Shown in pieces: positions 35,484 to 44,255 of a DNA stretch of 64,000 nt (the stretch's first letter is position 1; each line of letters begins with the position of its first letter). Below the pieces are notes generated by a model, which worked only from the letters and a program-made list of their open reading frames with translations, had not been told where the DNA came from and made no database searches. Origin of the DNA: Gluconobacter cerevisiae (GTDB lineage: Bacteria; Pseudomonadota; Alphaproteobacteria; Acetobacterales; Acetobacteraceae). The position numbers and the translations under genes were made by a program. The DNA lies in the NCBI RefSeq assembly GCF_015244675.1, contig NZ_JABCQO010000001.1, positions 556,931 to 620,930 on the forward strand, given 5' to 3'.

Positions 35484-35723
35484 ATGAATTCGTCCATCTT
35501 CCCCTTCCTTGTTCCCATCACAGCCATCATCTGCTGGTCTGTCGTCAGCATGGTCAAACATGCCAACAGCTCACCAAAAGGCACACCCCAGCAGGACCCC
35601 ATGCTTCAGGCTGCCCTGACACAGGCCGAAGCCCATGCTACGCGTCTGGAAGAAAGGATCGACCAGCTCGAACGCATCCTCGACGAGGATATCCCGGGCT
35701 GGAGAGCAAGGAACGCACGATGA
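35484..35723 (+). CDS. pspB: Phage shock protein B
   Basis: A 79-residue protein with one N-terminal membrane helix (FPFLVPITAIICWSVVSMV) and a cytoplasmic helix ending in the PspB tail RIDQLERILDEDIPGWRARN. PspB senses envelope damage with PspC and draws PspA away from PspF. Its stop overlaps the next start as ATGA, so the downstream exported protein is translationally coupled to the phage-shock core. Confidence 0.88.
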   Translation: MNSSIFPFLVPITAIICWSVVSMVKHANSSPKGTPQQDPMLQAALTQAEAHATRLEERIDQLERILDEDIPGWRARNAR

Positions 35724-37024
35724 CACGCCGCCCCGTCCTCTTTTCCGGCCGCCGCCCGGCGCTTCTGGCCCTGCTGGCGGGTACCGTCCTGCTGTCGCCC
35801 GCAGCCCACGCCGCGCGCATGACCCTCTCCGGAGAAGATCTGGACCTGTCCATCCCCTGCACCGGACAGGTCAGGGTCGTGGTCGATCCCAACATGAAGG
35901 ACGGGGCAACGCTTGATTCGAGCAGCCTCGGGCAGGTCGCCATGCATACCGGCAAGGAAGAAGCGCAAAGCCGCATCTCCATCGCCACAAAGTCCTGCGC
36001 GCCCAACGGAAAGCTGACAATCAGCATCTCCCCCAGCACCGGCCTGACAATCCACGACAGCCACGACACGCATTTCGTCATCGCCGGAAAGCTCGCCTCC
36101 CTGGACGCCAACCTCGATTCCACCACCATGGACATCGAAAACACCCAGTCCCTCGACTTGGACATGCAGGGCGCCTCCAGCGTTCACATCCACTCTCTCG
36201 AACGTGCGGCCCAGATCGTGGCCTCCGGCACCTCGACGCTGACGGCTGACACGGCGCAGCTCGCGGCGCTTTCGGTTCAGTTGACGCAGAATGCGGGCAT
36301 GACGCTTTCGGGGGGCACCATCGACGCCCTGACGCTGATTACAGCCGATCAGGCCAGCGCCACCATTCTGGCTCACGCCACGGTGGCGACGGTCGCGGCC
36401 AACGGAACGGGTGACGTCAATATTGAGGCGGTTACAGGGCCAATGGTGCGCTCGGGCAAAGGCACCGTCCGCGTCGGCGCGGAGAATGGCGTGATTTATC
36501 GCCCCACACCGCCGCCACCGGCCACCGCACCAACACCTCCTCCCGCAGTCCAGCAGCCGTCCCTTCCTGTGCAGACGCCCCCCGCCAGTGCGGCCCCGAC
36601 CGTTCCGGCACCGGTGGTCCCACCCCCGCCTGTTTCAGCTCCCACTGTTCAGACGCCTGTGGTTCAGGCACCTCTGACGCAGGCCCCAGCGACACCATCC
36701 GTGGTTCAGGCTCCCGTACGTGCCCCCCAGCCTTCCGCGTCTGAAAGCCCGGCTATCCCGCACGCTCCCAGCGTCCCAGCTCCGTCAAAAGACGCCGCGT
36801 CGAATGCCCAGCAAACGGCGCAGGCACCTGCGAGCCTTCCCATTATCAACACGCCAGTCCCGTCCGCACCACAGACAACGCTTCCGGCCAGCAACCCAGC
36901 ACCCACAGTGACAAACCCGGCACCCGGAATCCCTACCGCAACCAATCCGACAACGGGCAATCCGGCCACGACTGCTCCTTCGACGACCGCAAAGAGCGCT
37001 CAGAACGGCGCACAAGGGGAATAG
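35720..37024 (+). CDS. Exported toast-rack/GIN-domain protein with Pro-rich tail
   Basis: The 434-residue protein has a signal peptide (to about residue 31, SPAAHAA). A right-handed beta repeat domain of the DUF2807/DUF4097 (toast-rack, adhesin head GIN) kind follows, with repeats such as SLDANLDSTTMDIEN, LDLDMQGASSVHIH and LTQNAGMTLSGGTIDAL. From about residue 257 to the end it is almost pure Pro/Ala/Thr/Val (PTPPPPATAPTPPP onward), a likely wall-spanning linker. Toast-rack domains are known partners of Psp systems. Coupling to pspB supports an envelope-stress role; the exact function is unknown. Confidence 0.7.
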   Translation: MTRRPVLFSGRRPALLALLAGTVLLSPAAHAARMTLSGEDLDLSIPCTGQVRVVVDPNMKDGATLDSSSLGQVAMHTGKEEAQSRISIATKSCAPNGKLTISISPSTGLTIHDSHDTHFVIAGKLASLDANLDSTTMDIENTQSLDLDMQGASSVHIHSLERAAQIVASGTSTLTADTAQLAALSVQLTQNAGMTLSGGTIDALTLITADQASATILAHATVATVAANGTGDVNIEAVTGPMVRSGKGTVRVGAENGVIYRPTPPPPATAPTPPPAVQQPSLPVQTPPASAAPTVPAPVVPPPPVSAPTVQTPVVQAPLTQAPATPSVVQAPVRAPQPSASESPAIPHAPSVPAPSKDAASNAQQTAQAPASLPIINTPVPSAPQTTLPASNPAPTVTNPAPGIPTATNPTTGNPATTAPSTTAKSAQNGAQGE

Positions 37025-37026
37025 GG

Positions 37027-38379
37027 ATGCGCTATCATCTGCACGCGCGTCTGGCCTTGATCGCGCTTCTGAGCTGCGGCGCCGCCCCCGCACCGCCAGC
37101 ACCCCCGGCAGCGCCAACAGCCCCCACGCCTCCGGCCCCACCGACCGATGACGCCTCCTCGATGAGCAGTCCCGGCACGCTCGTGATCCCGGCGACATGT
37201 CTTGAGACCCTGTCGGTCGTGAGCGGCCCGGATGCGCATATCGTCTCCGGCAGCGGCAGTCTGAAGAAGCATGGAGAACGCCTGACCTTCACGACCACAC
37301 CACAGGACTGCGCGGCTCAGGACAGTGCGGTGGTCATGGTTCCGACCCGGACCAGTCTCGATATCCAGTCCTCCCACAACCATACGACGCTCTATCGCAT
37401 CACCGGCGTCAACGGCGACGTCACAGCGGAAAGCGGACACGGCGATCTCGACATTGATCAGGCCAGCGGCCTGAACCTGACGATGACAGGCCCCGGAAAC
37501 GTCTCGGTCGGACGGCTGACGGGACGGATGACCGTGCAAAGCCTGTCCAGCGGCGACCTGCAAATCGGCGATCTCGCAGCTTCAAGCGCCAGCATCACGG
37601 CTATGTCTTCGGGCGATATCCGGGTCGAACGGGGGAGCGCGGATGTTCTGACGGTCCGGGATTATGGCTCGGCCGATATTACGCTGAACGCCACCGCCCG
37701 CGATGCGGATCTGACTCTTCTCGGCAGCGGCGACATCACGCTTCAGAAGGTGAGCGAAACGCTGAAGAAGCGTCCGATCGGGTCCGGCACGCTCTCCGTG
37801 GAGGACACAGCCGGTGCGCGGATCACGACCGTGACCACACCGGACGGTTCTGCCATCCTGTCCGATGCGACACGCAAGGTTCTGGATCATCTCGATATCC
37901 ATATGGATACGCCTGAGATCACTTTCGGCAACACATCCACTGTCCATCATTCCAGCGGTCATGGGGTGATTGGGCTGCTGCTGAAAATCTTTCTGATCAT
38001 CTGGGCCGTGCGTCTTTTCCGACGCTATCGCCGGACAGGCGTTATTCCGTTCCGGGGAACGCTGGACAAGGCCGCCACAGGATATGCGGAGGGTGTGCGG
38101 AGCTGGTCCCGGCATCGCGCGGCATGGCAGGAAACACCCGCTGCCAGCGCGACAGCGGTGGTCAGGGATGCCGTGCTCGGCTTCCGGCGTCCGCAGGCCG
38201 AAACCACGGAAGATTTCTCCCGCTCCGTCCCGCCTGGCCATCCGCTGGCCCGGCTTCAGGATCGACTGGCGCGCATGGAGCGCAGGCTCGGCCTGATCGA
38301 ACGCTGCGTTACATCCTCCGATTTCAGTCTGGAGCGGCAGTTCCGGGATCTGGAGCGAACCGATGGCCGACGCGCCTGA
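37027..38379 (+). CDS. Membrane toast-rack/GIN protein with PspC-like C-terminal tail
   Basis: The 450-residue protein starts with a signal or lipobox-like segment (LIALLSCGAAP). A Pro-rich linker and a toast-rack beta domain follow (about residues 50-300, for example LNLTMTGPGNVSVGRLTG and SSGDIRVERGSADVLTV). One membrane helix lies near residues 314-333 (IGLLLKIFLIIWAVRLF), then a cytoplasmic tail. The tail end, RLARMERRLGLIERCVTSSDF and SLERQFRDLE, resembles the C-terminus of PspC. It may therefore replace PspC, linking a periplasmic sensor to PspA/PspB. It starts three bases after the previous stop. Confidence 0.68.
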   Translation: MRYHLHARLALIALLSCGAAPAPPAPPAAPTAPTPPAPPTDDASSMSSPGTLVIPATCLETLSVVSGPDAHIVSGSGSLKKHGERLTFTTTPQDCAAQDSAVVMVPTRTSLDIQSSHNHTTLYRITGVNGDVTAESGHGDLDIDQASGLNLTMTGPGNVSVGRLTGRMTVQSLSSGDLQIGDLAASSASITAMSSGDIRVERGSADVLTVRDYGSADITLNATARDADLTLLGSGDITLQKVSETLKKRPIGSGTLSVEDTAGARITTVTTPDGSAILSDATRKVLDHLDIHMDTPEITFGNTSTVHHSSGHGVIGLLLKIFLIIWAVRLFRRYRRTGVIPFRGTLDKAATGYAEGVRSWSRHRAAWQETPAASATAVVRDAVLGFRRPQAETTEDFSRSVPPGHPLARLQDRLARMERRLGLIERCVTSSDFSLERQFRDLERTDGRRA

Positions 38380-38431
38380 ATGCAGGACGGAAACTTTGAC
38401 GTCCGGATGCAGGCAGGGTAGGGGCTGAAGG

Positions 38432-39217
38432 GTGAATGCCGTTCTTGACCCCATAGCGGCCCTTGGCCGCGCCGCTCTCGGCCTTATCAAGCAGGCAGGT
38501 GCTCTGGCCCTGTTCGCGCTGGAGGCTCTGTCGCATCTGGTGCGACCGCCCTTTTACTGGCGGATTTTCTTCTCCAGCCTGATCGAGACGGGGTTCTTCT
38601 CCCTGCCCGTCGTGGCGCTGACGGCCCTGTTTTCAGGAGCCGTGATCGCGCTTCAGTCCTATGTGGGCTTCGGGCAGTATCATGTGCAGAGCGCGATTGC
38701 CGGGATCGTCGTCCTCGCCGTGACCCGTGAGCTTGGCCCTGTTCTGGCCGGCTTGATGGTCGCCGGACGCGTGGGCGCGGCCATGTCGGCCCAGATCGGC
38801 ACCATGCGCGTGACCGACCAGATCGACGCGCTCACCACGCTGTCCACCGATCCGATGAAATATCTCGTGACGCCGCGCCTTCTGGCCGGGACGCTCGCGC
38901 TGCCCTGTCTCGTACTGGTGGCGGATATTCTGGGCGTGATGGGCGGTTTCACGGTTTCGGTCGCCAAACTCGGCTTTTCACCCTCGACCTACATCACGGC
39001 CACGCTGGATTCGCTCAAGACGATGGATGTGGTCGTCGGCCTCGTCAAAGCAGCGGTGTTCGGGTTCCTGATCGCGCTTCTGGGCTGCTATAACGGCTAT
39101 AACAGCCGCGGCGGCGCAGAGGGCGTGGGCTCGGCTACGACAGCCGCCGTCGTGGGTGCGTCCATCCTGCTCCTGCTGTTCGATTATCTCCTGACAGATC
39201 TGTTCTTCTCACAATGA
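38432..39217 (+). CDS. mlaE: MlaE-family lipid ABC transporter permease
   Basis: The 261-residue inner-membrane permease belongs to the MlaE family, which moves phospholipids between membranes. Visible features are FYWRIFFSSLIETGFFSLPVV by segments, GAVIALQSYVGFGQY, TRELGPVLAGLMVAGRVGAAMSAQIG and MRVTDQIDALTT. It begins with GTG at 38432. Its stop overlaps the ATPase start (ATGA). No mlaD, mlaC or mlaB gene lies next to it, so the periplasmic parts must be elsewhere, if present. Confidence 0.9.
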   Translation: MNAVLDPIAALGRAALGLIKQAGALALFALEALSHLVRPPFYWRIFFSSLIETGFFSLPVVALTALFSGAVIALQSYVGFGQYHVQSAIAGIVVLAVTRELGPVLAGLMVAGRVGAAMSAQIGTMRVTDQIDALTTLSTDPMKYLVTPRLLAGTLALPCLVLVADILGVMGGFTVSVAKLGFSPSTYITATLDSLKTMDVVVGLVKAAVFGFLIALLGCYNGYNSRGGAEGVGSATTAAVVGASILLLLFDYLLTDLFFSQ

Positions 39218-40026
39218 GCACTTCCCCGGGCACTCCCTTAAGCACCCCAAAGATCCGCATCCGGGGTCTGCACAAGGCTTTCGGCTCCAAGATCGTGCTT
39301 GATGGTGTGGACCTTGATGTCGAAGCTGGCACGTCCATGGTCATCATCGGCGGCTCCGGCTCCGGCAAGTCCGTCCTGCTACGCTGCATCCTCGGTCTGA
39401 TTGAACCCGATGCGGGGACGATCGAGATCGACGGTGAAAATCTTCTCACGGCCCCCCGTTCCCGGCAGGATGCCCTGCGTCGGCAGATCGGGATGCTGTT
39501 TCAGAACGGTGCCCTGTTCGACAGCATGAGCGTTGGCGAGAACGTGGCGTTCGGCGTTCGCGCCAAACATTCCGACCGCAACGGCGCTACCCCATCCCGC
39601 ACGCAGGCACTGCAAATAGCCGGGGGTCTGCTCGAACAGGTCGGGCTGGACCCGTCCGTTGGCGAACTCAGCCCGTCCGAACTTTCGGGTGGTATGCAGA
39701 AGCGCGTCGGTCTGGCGCGCGCCATTGCGGGCAATCCCAACATTATGTTCTTCGACGAACCCACGACCGGGCTGGACCCCATCATGGGTGCCGTCATCGA
39801 CGGGCTGATCGTGGATTGCGTGCAGAAACTCGGCTCCACCGCCATTGCCATCACTCACGATATGGCCTCGGCCCAGCGGATCGGAAACCGCGCGGCGATG
39901 CTCTATCGCGGGAAACTGATCTGGCAGGGCGAAGCGTCCGACCTCATGAATTCCGGCAATGCCATGGTGGATCAGTTCACCCATGGCCGACGCGAAGGCC
40001 CCATCACCATGGAACTGCGCAAATGA
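39214..40026 (+). CDS. mlaF: MlaF-family ABC transporter ATPase
   Basis: The 270-residue ATPase has Walker A GGSGSGKS (near residue 47), the Q-loop in MLFQNGALFDSM, the ABC signature LSGGMQKRVGLARAIAG, Walker B IMFFDEPTTGLDP and a switch His in AITHDMASA. It powers the MlaE permease encoded just upstream, by four-base overlap. A further four-base overlap joins it to a small membrane-protein gene. The lipid substrate and transport direction cannot be read from sequence. Confidence 0.93.
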   Translation: MSTSPGTPLSTPKIRIRGLHKAFGSKIVLDGVDLDVEAGTSMVIIGGSGSGKSVLLRCILGLIEPDAGTIEIDGENLLTAPRSRQDALRRQIGMLFQNGALFDSMSVGENVAFGVRAKHSDRNGATPSRTQALQIAGGLLEQVGLDPSVGELSPSELSGGMQKRVGLARAIAGNPNIMFFDEPTTGLDPIMGAVIDGLIVDCVQKLGSTAIAITHDMASAQRIGNRAAMLYRGKLIWQGEASDLMNSGNAMVDQFTHGRREGPITMELRK

Positions 40027-40229
40027 GCCTCCTGTCCCGTTTCTCGAAAACCGACCCCATTACCTGGAAGCGCATTGGGCTGAGCTATCTGATCGCCCTG
40101 CCGTTCATATTGATCATGGGCAACCACAAGCCAGCCCATCCGAACGTGCTGCTCCAGTTGCTTGGATTCCTGCTGATCCTGACCATCTCTCGGCGGGTAG
40201 CACAACTGATCCTGCGAACGCGGGAGTAA
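40023..40229 (+). CDS. Small membrane protein coupled to Mla genes
   Basis: A 68-residue protein beginning MSLLSRFSKTDPITWKRIGL. It has two hydrophobic stretches (LSYLIALPFILIMG and VLLQLLGFLLILTISRRVA). The ATG overlaps the mlaF stop as ATGA, so translation is coupled and it probably works with the transporter. I do not recognise a family. An upstream in-frame extension inside mlaF is open but would only read the mlaF antiphase frame. Confidence 0.6.
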   Translation: MSLLSRFSKTDPITWKRIGLSYLIALPFILIMGNHKPAHPNVLLQLLGFLLILTISRRVAQLILRTRE

Positions 40230-40233
40230 GGAT

Positions 40234-40336
40234 TTCGGGCTCTGCCCGAACCCGGCAGGGATCTCGATCCCTGCACCCTGAATATGGCTTCCAAAGATCA
40301 AGACCTTTGGTGGGGTTCGGGGCAAAGCCCCTGCTG
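40234..40336. repeat. Composite palindromic intergenic repeat
   Basis: Three hairpins in a row: TTCGGGC-TCT-GCCCGAA (40234-40250), GCAGGGATC-TC-GATCCCTGC (40255-40274) and GGGGC-AAA-GCCCC (40319-40331). This mosaic of inverted repeats is like the dispersed intergenic elements of Acetobacteraceae genomes. It sits between the Mla operon and radA and may stop or stabilise the upstream transcript. Confidence 0.6.
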
Positions 40337-40401
40337 GATCAGTAAAAGAACGCTCCCTATATGTAGAGACGTAGCGTTCCCCGAACCTGAAAGACCCAGC
40401 C

Positions 40402-41802
40402 TTGGCCAAAAAGCCGACCACCCGTTACGTCTGCCAGAACTGCGGCGCCACCTATCCGAAATGGAACGGGAAGTGCGAGGCCTGCGGCGAATGGAATACG
40501 CTGGTTGAAGAGACGGTCGAGCCGACGGCCCGCAAGACCGGAAAGCTGAGTTCCGGTCGTCTCCAGACCGTCCGGCTGGATGGCGAAACGCGGCCGCCTC
40601 CGCGCATTACGACCAGCATTGCCGAGTTGGACCGCGTTCTGGGTGGTGGACTTGTCCCGGCGTCCGTGGTGCTGGTCGGCGGTGATCCGGGCATCGGCAA
40701 ATCCACGCTCATGCTTCAGACGACCTGCGCACTCGCTCGGTCAGGGCATCGCGTCCTGTATGTATCAGGCGAAGAATCGGTAGACCAGATCCGTATCCGC
40801 GCCCAGAGGCTGGGTCTGGACCGCGATCCCAAAATGCTGGACTCGCTGGATCTTGCAGCCTCCATCAATGTCGGGGAAATCGTGGGCTCGCTGGAGCAGG
40901 ACCGGGCGCATACGGTCGTGGTCATCGATTCCATCCAGACGATGTGGCTGGAAAGCGTGGAAAGCTCGCCGGGCTCCGTCTCACAGGTGCGGGCGAGTGC
41001 GTTTGAGCTGATCCGGCTGGCCAAGACGCTCGGTTTCGCGCTGATCCTGATCGGACATGTCACGAAAGAAGGCTCGCTGGCCGGGCCGCGCGTGTTGGAA
41101 CACATGGTCGATGCGGTCATGTATTTCGAGGGGGATCGCGGGCATCAGTTCCGCATCCTCCGTGCCGCCAAAAACCGCTTTGGCGCGACCGACGAGATCG
41201 GCGTTTTCGCCATGACCGATATCGGGCTGACCGAAGTGCCCAATCCTTCCGCGCTGTTTCTGGCGGAGCGGCGGGGCAATATCGCGGGCTCGGCCGTTTT
41301 TGCGGGGCTGGAGGGCACGCGCCCGGTCCTGCTGGAGATTCAGGCGTTACTGTCTCCCAAGGCCGGGGACGGTGCGCCGCGCCGGGCTGTTGTGGGCTGG
41401 GACACGTCGCGGCTGAATATGCTGCTGGCGGTGCTGGATTCGCGTTGTGGCCTCAAGCTTGCGAATATGGATGTCTATCTGAACATCGCAGGCGGCCTGC
41501 GCGTGAACGAACCGGCTGCTGATATGGCAGTGGCCGCGGCCCTTGTTTCCGCCGCGACGGGCCATCCGACCTCCCCCAGTGCGGCCTATTTCGGCGAGGT
41601 TGGGCTTTCGGGCGAAATCCGACAGGTTAGTCAGGCCGATCTGCGTCTCAAGGAAGTCGCCAAGCTGGGCTTTGGCGAGGCCATCCTGCCCCGGCGCGTC
41701 TCGGCGGCGTCCGCGCGGGTCAAGCCGCCCGCAGGCCTGAAACTGCGCGAAATCGGGCATCTGACGGATCTGGTCGGGCTGTTTTCCGACAAGGACGAAT
41801 AA
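40402..41802 (+). CDS. radA: DNA repair protein RadA
   Basis: The 466-residue protein processes branched recombination intermediates. It has the N-terminal zinc finger (CQNCGATYPKWNGKCEACGEW by segments, Cys at about residues 11, 14, 25, 28), a RecA-like core with Walker A GGDPGIGKS (near residue 95), the RadA-specific KNRFG motif, and a C-terminal Lon-like domain (NIAGGLRVNEPAADMAVAAAL by segments). The first codon appears to be TTG at 40402, giving the usual MAKKPTTRYVCQ start. Confidence 0.95.
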   Translation: MAKKPTTRYVCQNCGATYPKWNGKCEACGEWNTLVEETVEPTARKTGKLSSGRLQTVRLDGETRPPPRITTSIAELDRVLGGGLVPASVVLVGGDPGIGKSTLMLQTTCALARSGHRVLYVSGEESVDQIRIRAQRLGLDRDPKMLDSLDLAASINVGEIVGSLEQDRAHTVVVIDSIQTMWLESVESSPGSVSQVRASAFELIRLAKTLGFALILIGHVTKEGSLAGPRVLEHMVDAVMYFEGDRGHQFRILRAAKNRFGATDEIGVFAMTDIGLTEVPNPSALFLAERRGNIAGSAVFAGLEGTRPVLLEIQALLSPKAGDGAPRRAVVGWDTSRLNMLLAVLDSRCGLKLANMDVYLNIAGGLRVNEPAADMAVAAALVSAATGHPTSPSAAYFGEVGLSGEIRQVSQADLRLKEVAKLGFGEAILPRRVSAASARVKPPAGLKLREIGHLTDLVGLFSDKDE

Positions 41803-41811
41803 CAGAAGCTC

Positions 41812-43488
41812 TCAGAAGCGGAAGACGACATTGGATTGGGCGTAGCTTCCGCTTTTGCCGCCCGCCGCATGCAGACCGTTCGAGGCCATAAACCGCGCGC
41901 CATAGATCTGCCAGGTCAGGTGCCGATTGAGCTGGAGCTTGAGGGACGCCTGCGGCACCACGCCGATATAGCCGCCATGATAGGTTTTCGAGAATGTATA
42001 AGGGCCTGATGAGTTCCAGATCACGCCGTCCGCGTTCTCCCGCCACATGAACGGCACCTTGAACTGGATGCTCGCAAAGCCTTTCCACGGCGTGACGCTG
42101 AAAACCGGGGAGAGGCTGACGAGGTTGGAGGGCTGAATATAGGTCGTGGTGTCCAGATAATTCGTCTGCGGATTGAAAGGCGCCATATAGGTGCGGACCG
42201 ACCCGTCCGTTCCGTTGGCGCCGCCGGAATACAGATCCGCCTGAACGCCGATGAACGGGTGCAGGGGCGAGGGCGTATGGCGATATCCCACGATCGTATT
42301 GACCGAATAAGCCTGCACATCGCTCTTCTTCGCGCTGCCGGATTTCTGGAACGTCCCGTCCTGATAGAGGCCGCCGAACGAATATTCGAAAGAGGCGGCG
42401 GTGCCGTACCAGCGGAAGCCGACATTCCCACGTGAGGACGTGCCTTTCAGGGCACCGGATGCGAGCGGGACGACGGACAGGCTGCCGCCATAGCGATAGC
42501 CGTAATAGAAAATATCCAGAAAGGAATGGACGGCCTCGCTGCCAATGGAAAACTGCGGCATGAGTGCCGTAATATCTCCGCCATACAGGCGGGTGCCGTA
42601 ATCTTCCGTATCATGGAACATCAGGGTCGCGTCCGTTTTGGTCTGAACGAAATCGAAGGCATCCACGCGGATATTGGGCCAGATTGCATAGATGCGCCCG
42701 CCATTCCACGATAGCGGCACATTGGGCGTTTCGCGATTGTACAAAACGTAAGACGGTGCATCGAGGAACTGCTGACGACCGAACATGAAGCCGGTTTGCG
42801 CGCCTGCAAACTTGCCCTTGAACTCGATGAAAGCCTGCTGGAGATCCAGCCGCTTGCGGTACGTCGTATTATAACCAAAGCCTTTCCCCCCCCCCGCATC
42901 GGCATTGATGAGCTGTCCGAACAGCCGGACGTGTTCGCCTAAATGCAGGTCCGCGCCGTAGAGGTTCCGCACACCGAACCGGCCGGAATTGCTGTTGCCC
43001 TTTTTTCCCAGAAAAGGCGCCTCCTCATACCAGTTCCGCAAACGCGTCTCGCCGGAGACGGACAGCCAGATCGTTCTCGCATCGTTTAATGCGATGAATT
43101 TGAGCGGATCGAATGGATCGTCCCGGCGCTTTTTATCGCGCAGAAAGCTCCAGTCTTCCGCCCAGGGGGCCACACCGTAACGACCGACCGGCCCGAAGCC
43201 TGCTGATTCGCCGTTGCCATAACTGAACGCCCCCCACGGTCCCTGACGTCCCTGCGGCGCATGGTTCTGACTGGCCACGACACGACGCGGCTGCCCGACA
43301 ACACCGGCATGCGGATAGTTCTGGATGGGCGGTCGTTCCGTGGAGGGAACGTGGATCCATTCTTCCAAATGTGTCGTGGGGGCTGTGGGCGAGGACGGAT
43401 CGGCTGCCATTGCCAATGTTGGTGCACAGAGTTCGAGCGTCATCAGGGCCAGAAGAGACCGGTTCCGATATGAACGACGACGCGACAT
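41812..43488 (-). CDS. Alginate-export-family outer-membrane porin with internal G10 tract
   Basis: The 558-residue protein has a signal peptide (to about residue 28, TLAMAAD) and a beta-barrel of the Alginate_exp (AlgE-like) family: SVSGETRLRNWYEEAPFLG, ADLHLGEHVRLFGQLINADA and RQQFLDAPSYVLYNRETP by segments. It ends in Phe (NVVFRF). It probably exports or admits an acidic sugar or polymer; the substrate is unknown. At 42886-42895 the coding strand has ten G in a row (GCG GGG GGG GGG, near residue 198), a tract that could slip. As given, the frame is open throughout. Confidence 0.82.
   Translation of the reverse strand: MSRRRSYRNRSLLALMTLELCAPTLAMAADPSSPTAPTTHLEEWIHVPSTERPPIQNYPHAGVVGQPRRVVASQNHAPQGRQGPWGAFSYGNGESAGFGPVGRYGVAPWAEDWSFLRDKKRRDDPFDPLKFIALNDARTIWLSVSGETRLRNWYEEAPFLGKKGNSNSGRFGVRNLYGADLHLGEHVRLFGQLINADAGGGKGFGYNTTYRKRLDLQQAFIEFKGKFAGAQTGFMFGRQQFLDAPSYVLYNRETPNVPLSWNGGRIYAIWPNIRVDAFDFVQTKTDATLMFHDTEDYGTRLYGGDITALMPQFSIGSEAVHSFLDIFYYGYRYGGSLSVVPLASGALKGTSSRGNVGFRWYGTAASFEYSFGGLYQDGTFQKSGSAKKSDVQAYSVNTIVGYRHTPSPLHPFIGVQADLYSGGANGTDGSVRTYMAPFNPQTNYLDTTTYIQPSNLVSLSPVFSVTPWKGFASIQFKVPFMWRENADGVIWNSSGPYTFSKTYHGGYIGVVPQASLKLQLNRHLTWQIYGARFMASNGLHAAGGKSGSYAQSNVVFRF
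42886..42895 (-). repeat. Homopolymer G10 tract inside porin gene
   Basis: Ten consecutive C on the plus strand (G on the coding strand) lie about 590 bases into the porin reading frame. A gain or loss of one base would truncate the protein, the usual layout of a contingency locus. Confidence 0.9.
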
Positions 43489-43550
43489 GCCCTGGAAACT
43501 CCAGACGGGGTTTTCAGAACCTTATGCTGCGCGGAAAAAACATCAATCCT

Positions 43551-43583
43551 GATAGTTTTAAATAAAAATAACTATTTTATTTA
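43551..43583 (-). promoter_or_regulatory. AT-rich motif upstream of porin, related to cys-operon motif
   Basis: ATAACTATTTTATTT (43568-43582) differs from the 32297 motif by one missing A. A reversed half, GATAGTTTTAAAT at 43551, makes an ATAGTT/AACTAT inverted repeat around it. It lies about 65-95 bases before the porin start and just after the convergent yigZ stop. Confidence 0.4.
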
Positions 43584-43587
43584 GGGT

Positions 43588-44175
43588 TTAATTCAACCGG
43601 GCAATGTCCATCTGTCCGCGCGTCAGATCCCGCAGCCAGTCCGTGATGGACTCAGCCTCCTCGACCGGCACGGCCAGCGTCATCCAAGCGCCTTCGGCGT
43701 CGAACTCGCATTCCGTCCGGCTTGCCCGCCAATTTTCGATCTTGGACTCTACCATCGCATAGCTGGAGAACGGGCAGTGAAAGCGCAGCGGCACGGTTTC
43801 GATCCGCTCAATCCGCTCCGCTTCACGCAAACAGGCCGAAGCCGCGCCGCCATAAGCGCGCACGAGCCCCCCAGCCCCGAGCTGAACACCACCATACCAG
43901 CGCGTGACGACGATCATGACATTGTCGAAATCCTGCCCTTCGATGGCAGACAGGATGGGCCGCCCGGCCGTGCCGCCGGGTTCGCCGTCATCGCTGCACC
44001 GGAAGCGCTGACCGGTTTTGAAGGCCCAGCAGTTATGGGTCGCATCCAGCACGGCAACATCACGGAAGAAGGCCATGGCGGCCGCTTCGTCTTCCACAGG
44101 GGCTGCGGAAGCCCGGAAAACGCTGTTGCGAATCACACTTTCATAGGTCGCGGGGCCGGGCAGAGTCCATGTCAT
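43588..44175 (-). CDS. YigZ/IMPACT family protein
   Basis: The 195-residue protein has the IMPACT N-terminal domain with its signature block VMIVVTRWYGGVQLGAGGLVRAYGGAA by segments (about residues 85-112), preceded by ATHNCWAF and DDGEPGGTAGRPIL. The short C-terminal half is the EF-G-domain-IV-like YigZ tail. The bacterial role is poorly defined; eukaryotic IMPACT acts in translational control. AAGGAAA precedes the ATG at 44175. It diverges from hpnN. Confidence 0.9.
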   Translation of the reverse strand: MTWTLPGPATYESVIRNSVFRASAAPVEDEAAAMAFFRDVAVLDATHNCWAFKTGQRFRCSDDGEPGGTAGRPILSAIEGQDFDNVMIVVTRWYGGVQLGAGGLVRAYGGAASACLREAERIERIETVPLRFHCPFSSYAMVESKIENWRASRTECEFDAEGAWMTLAVPVEEAESITDWLRDLTRGQMDIARLN

Positions 44176-44255
44176 GGCTTTCCTTCTGCATCAGGATCGC
44201 CGAAATGTCAGGATGGGGTAGGGAAACGCTACCTGTTCTGTTAAGGGTAGCCCCC

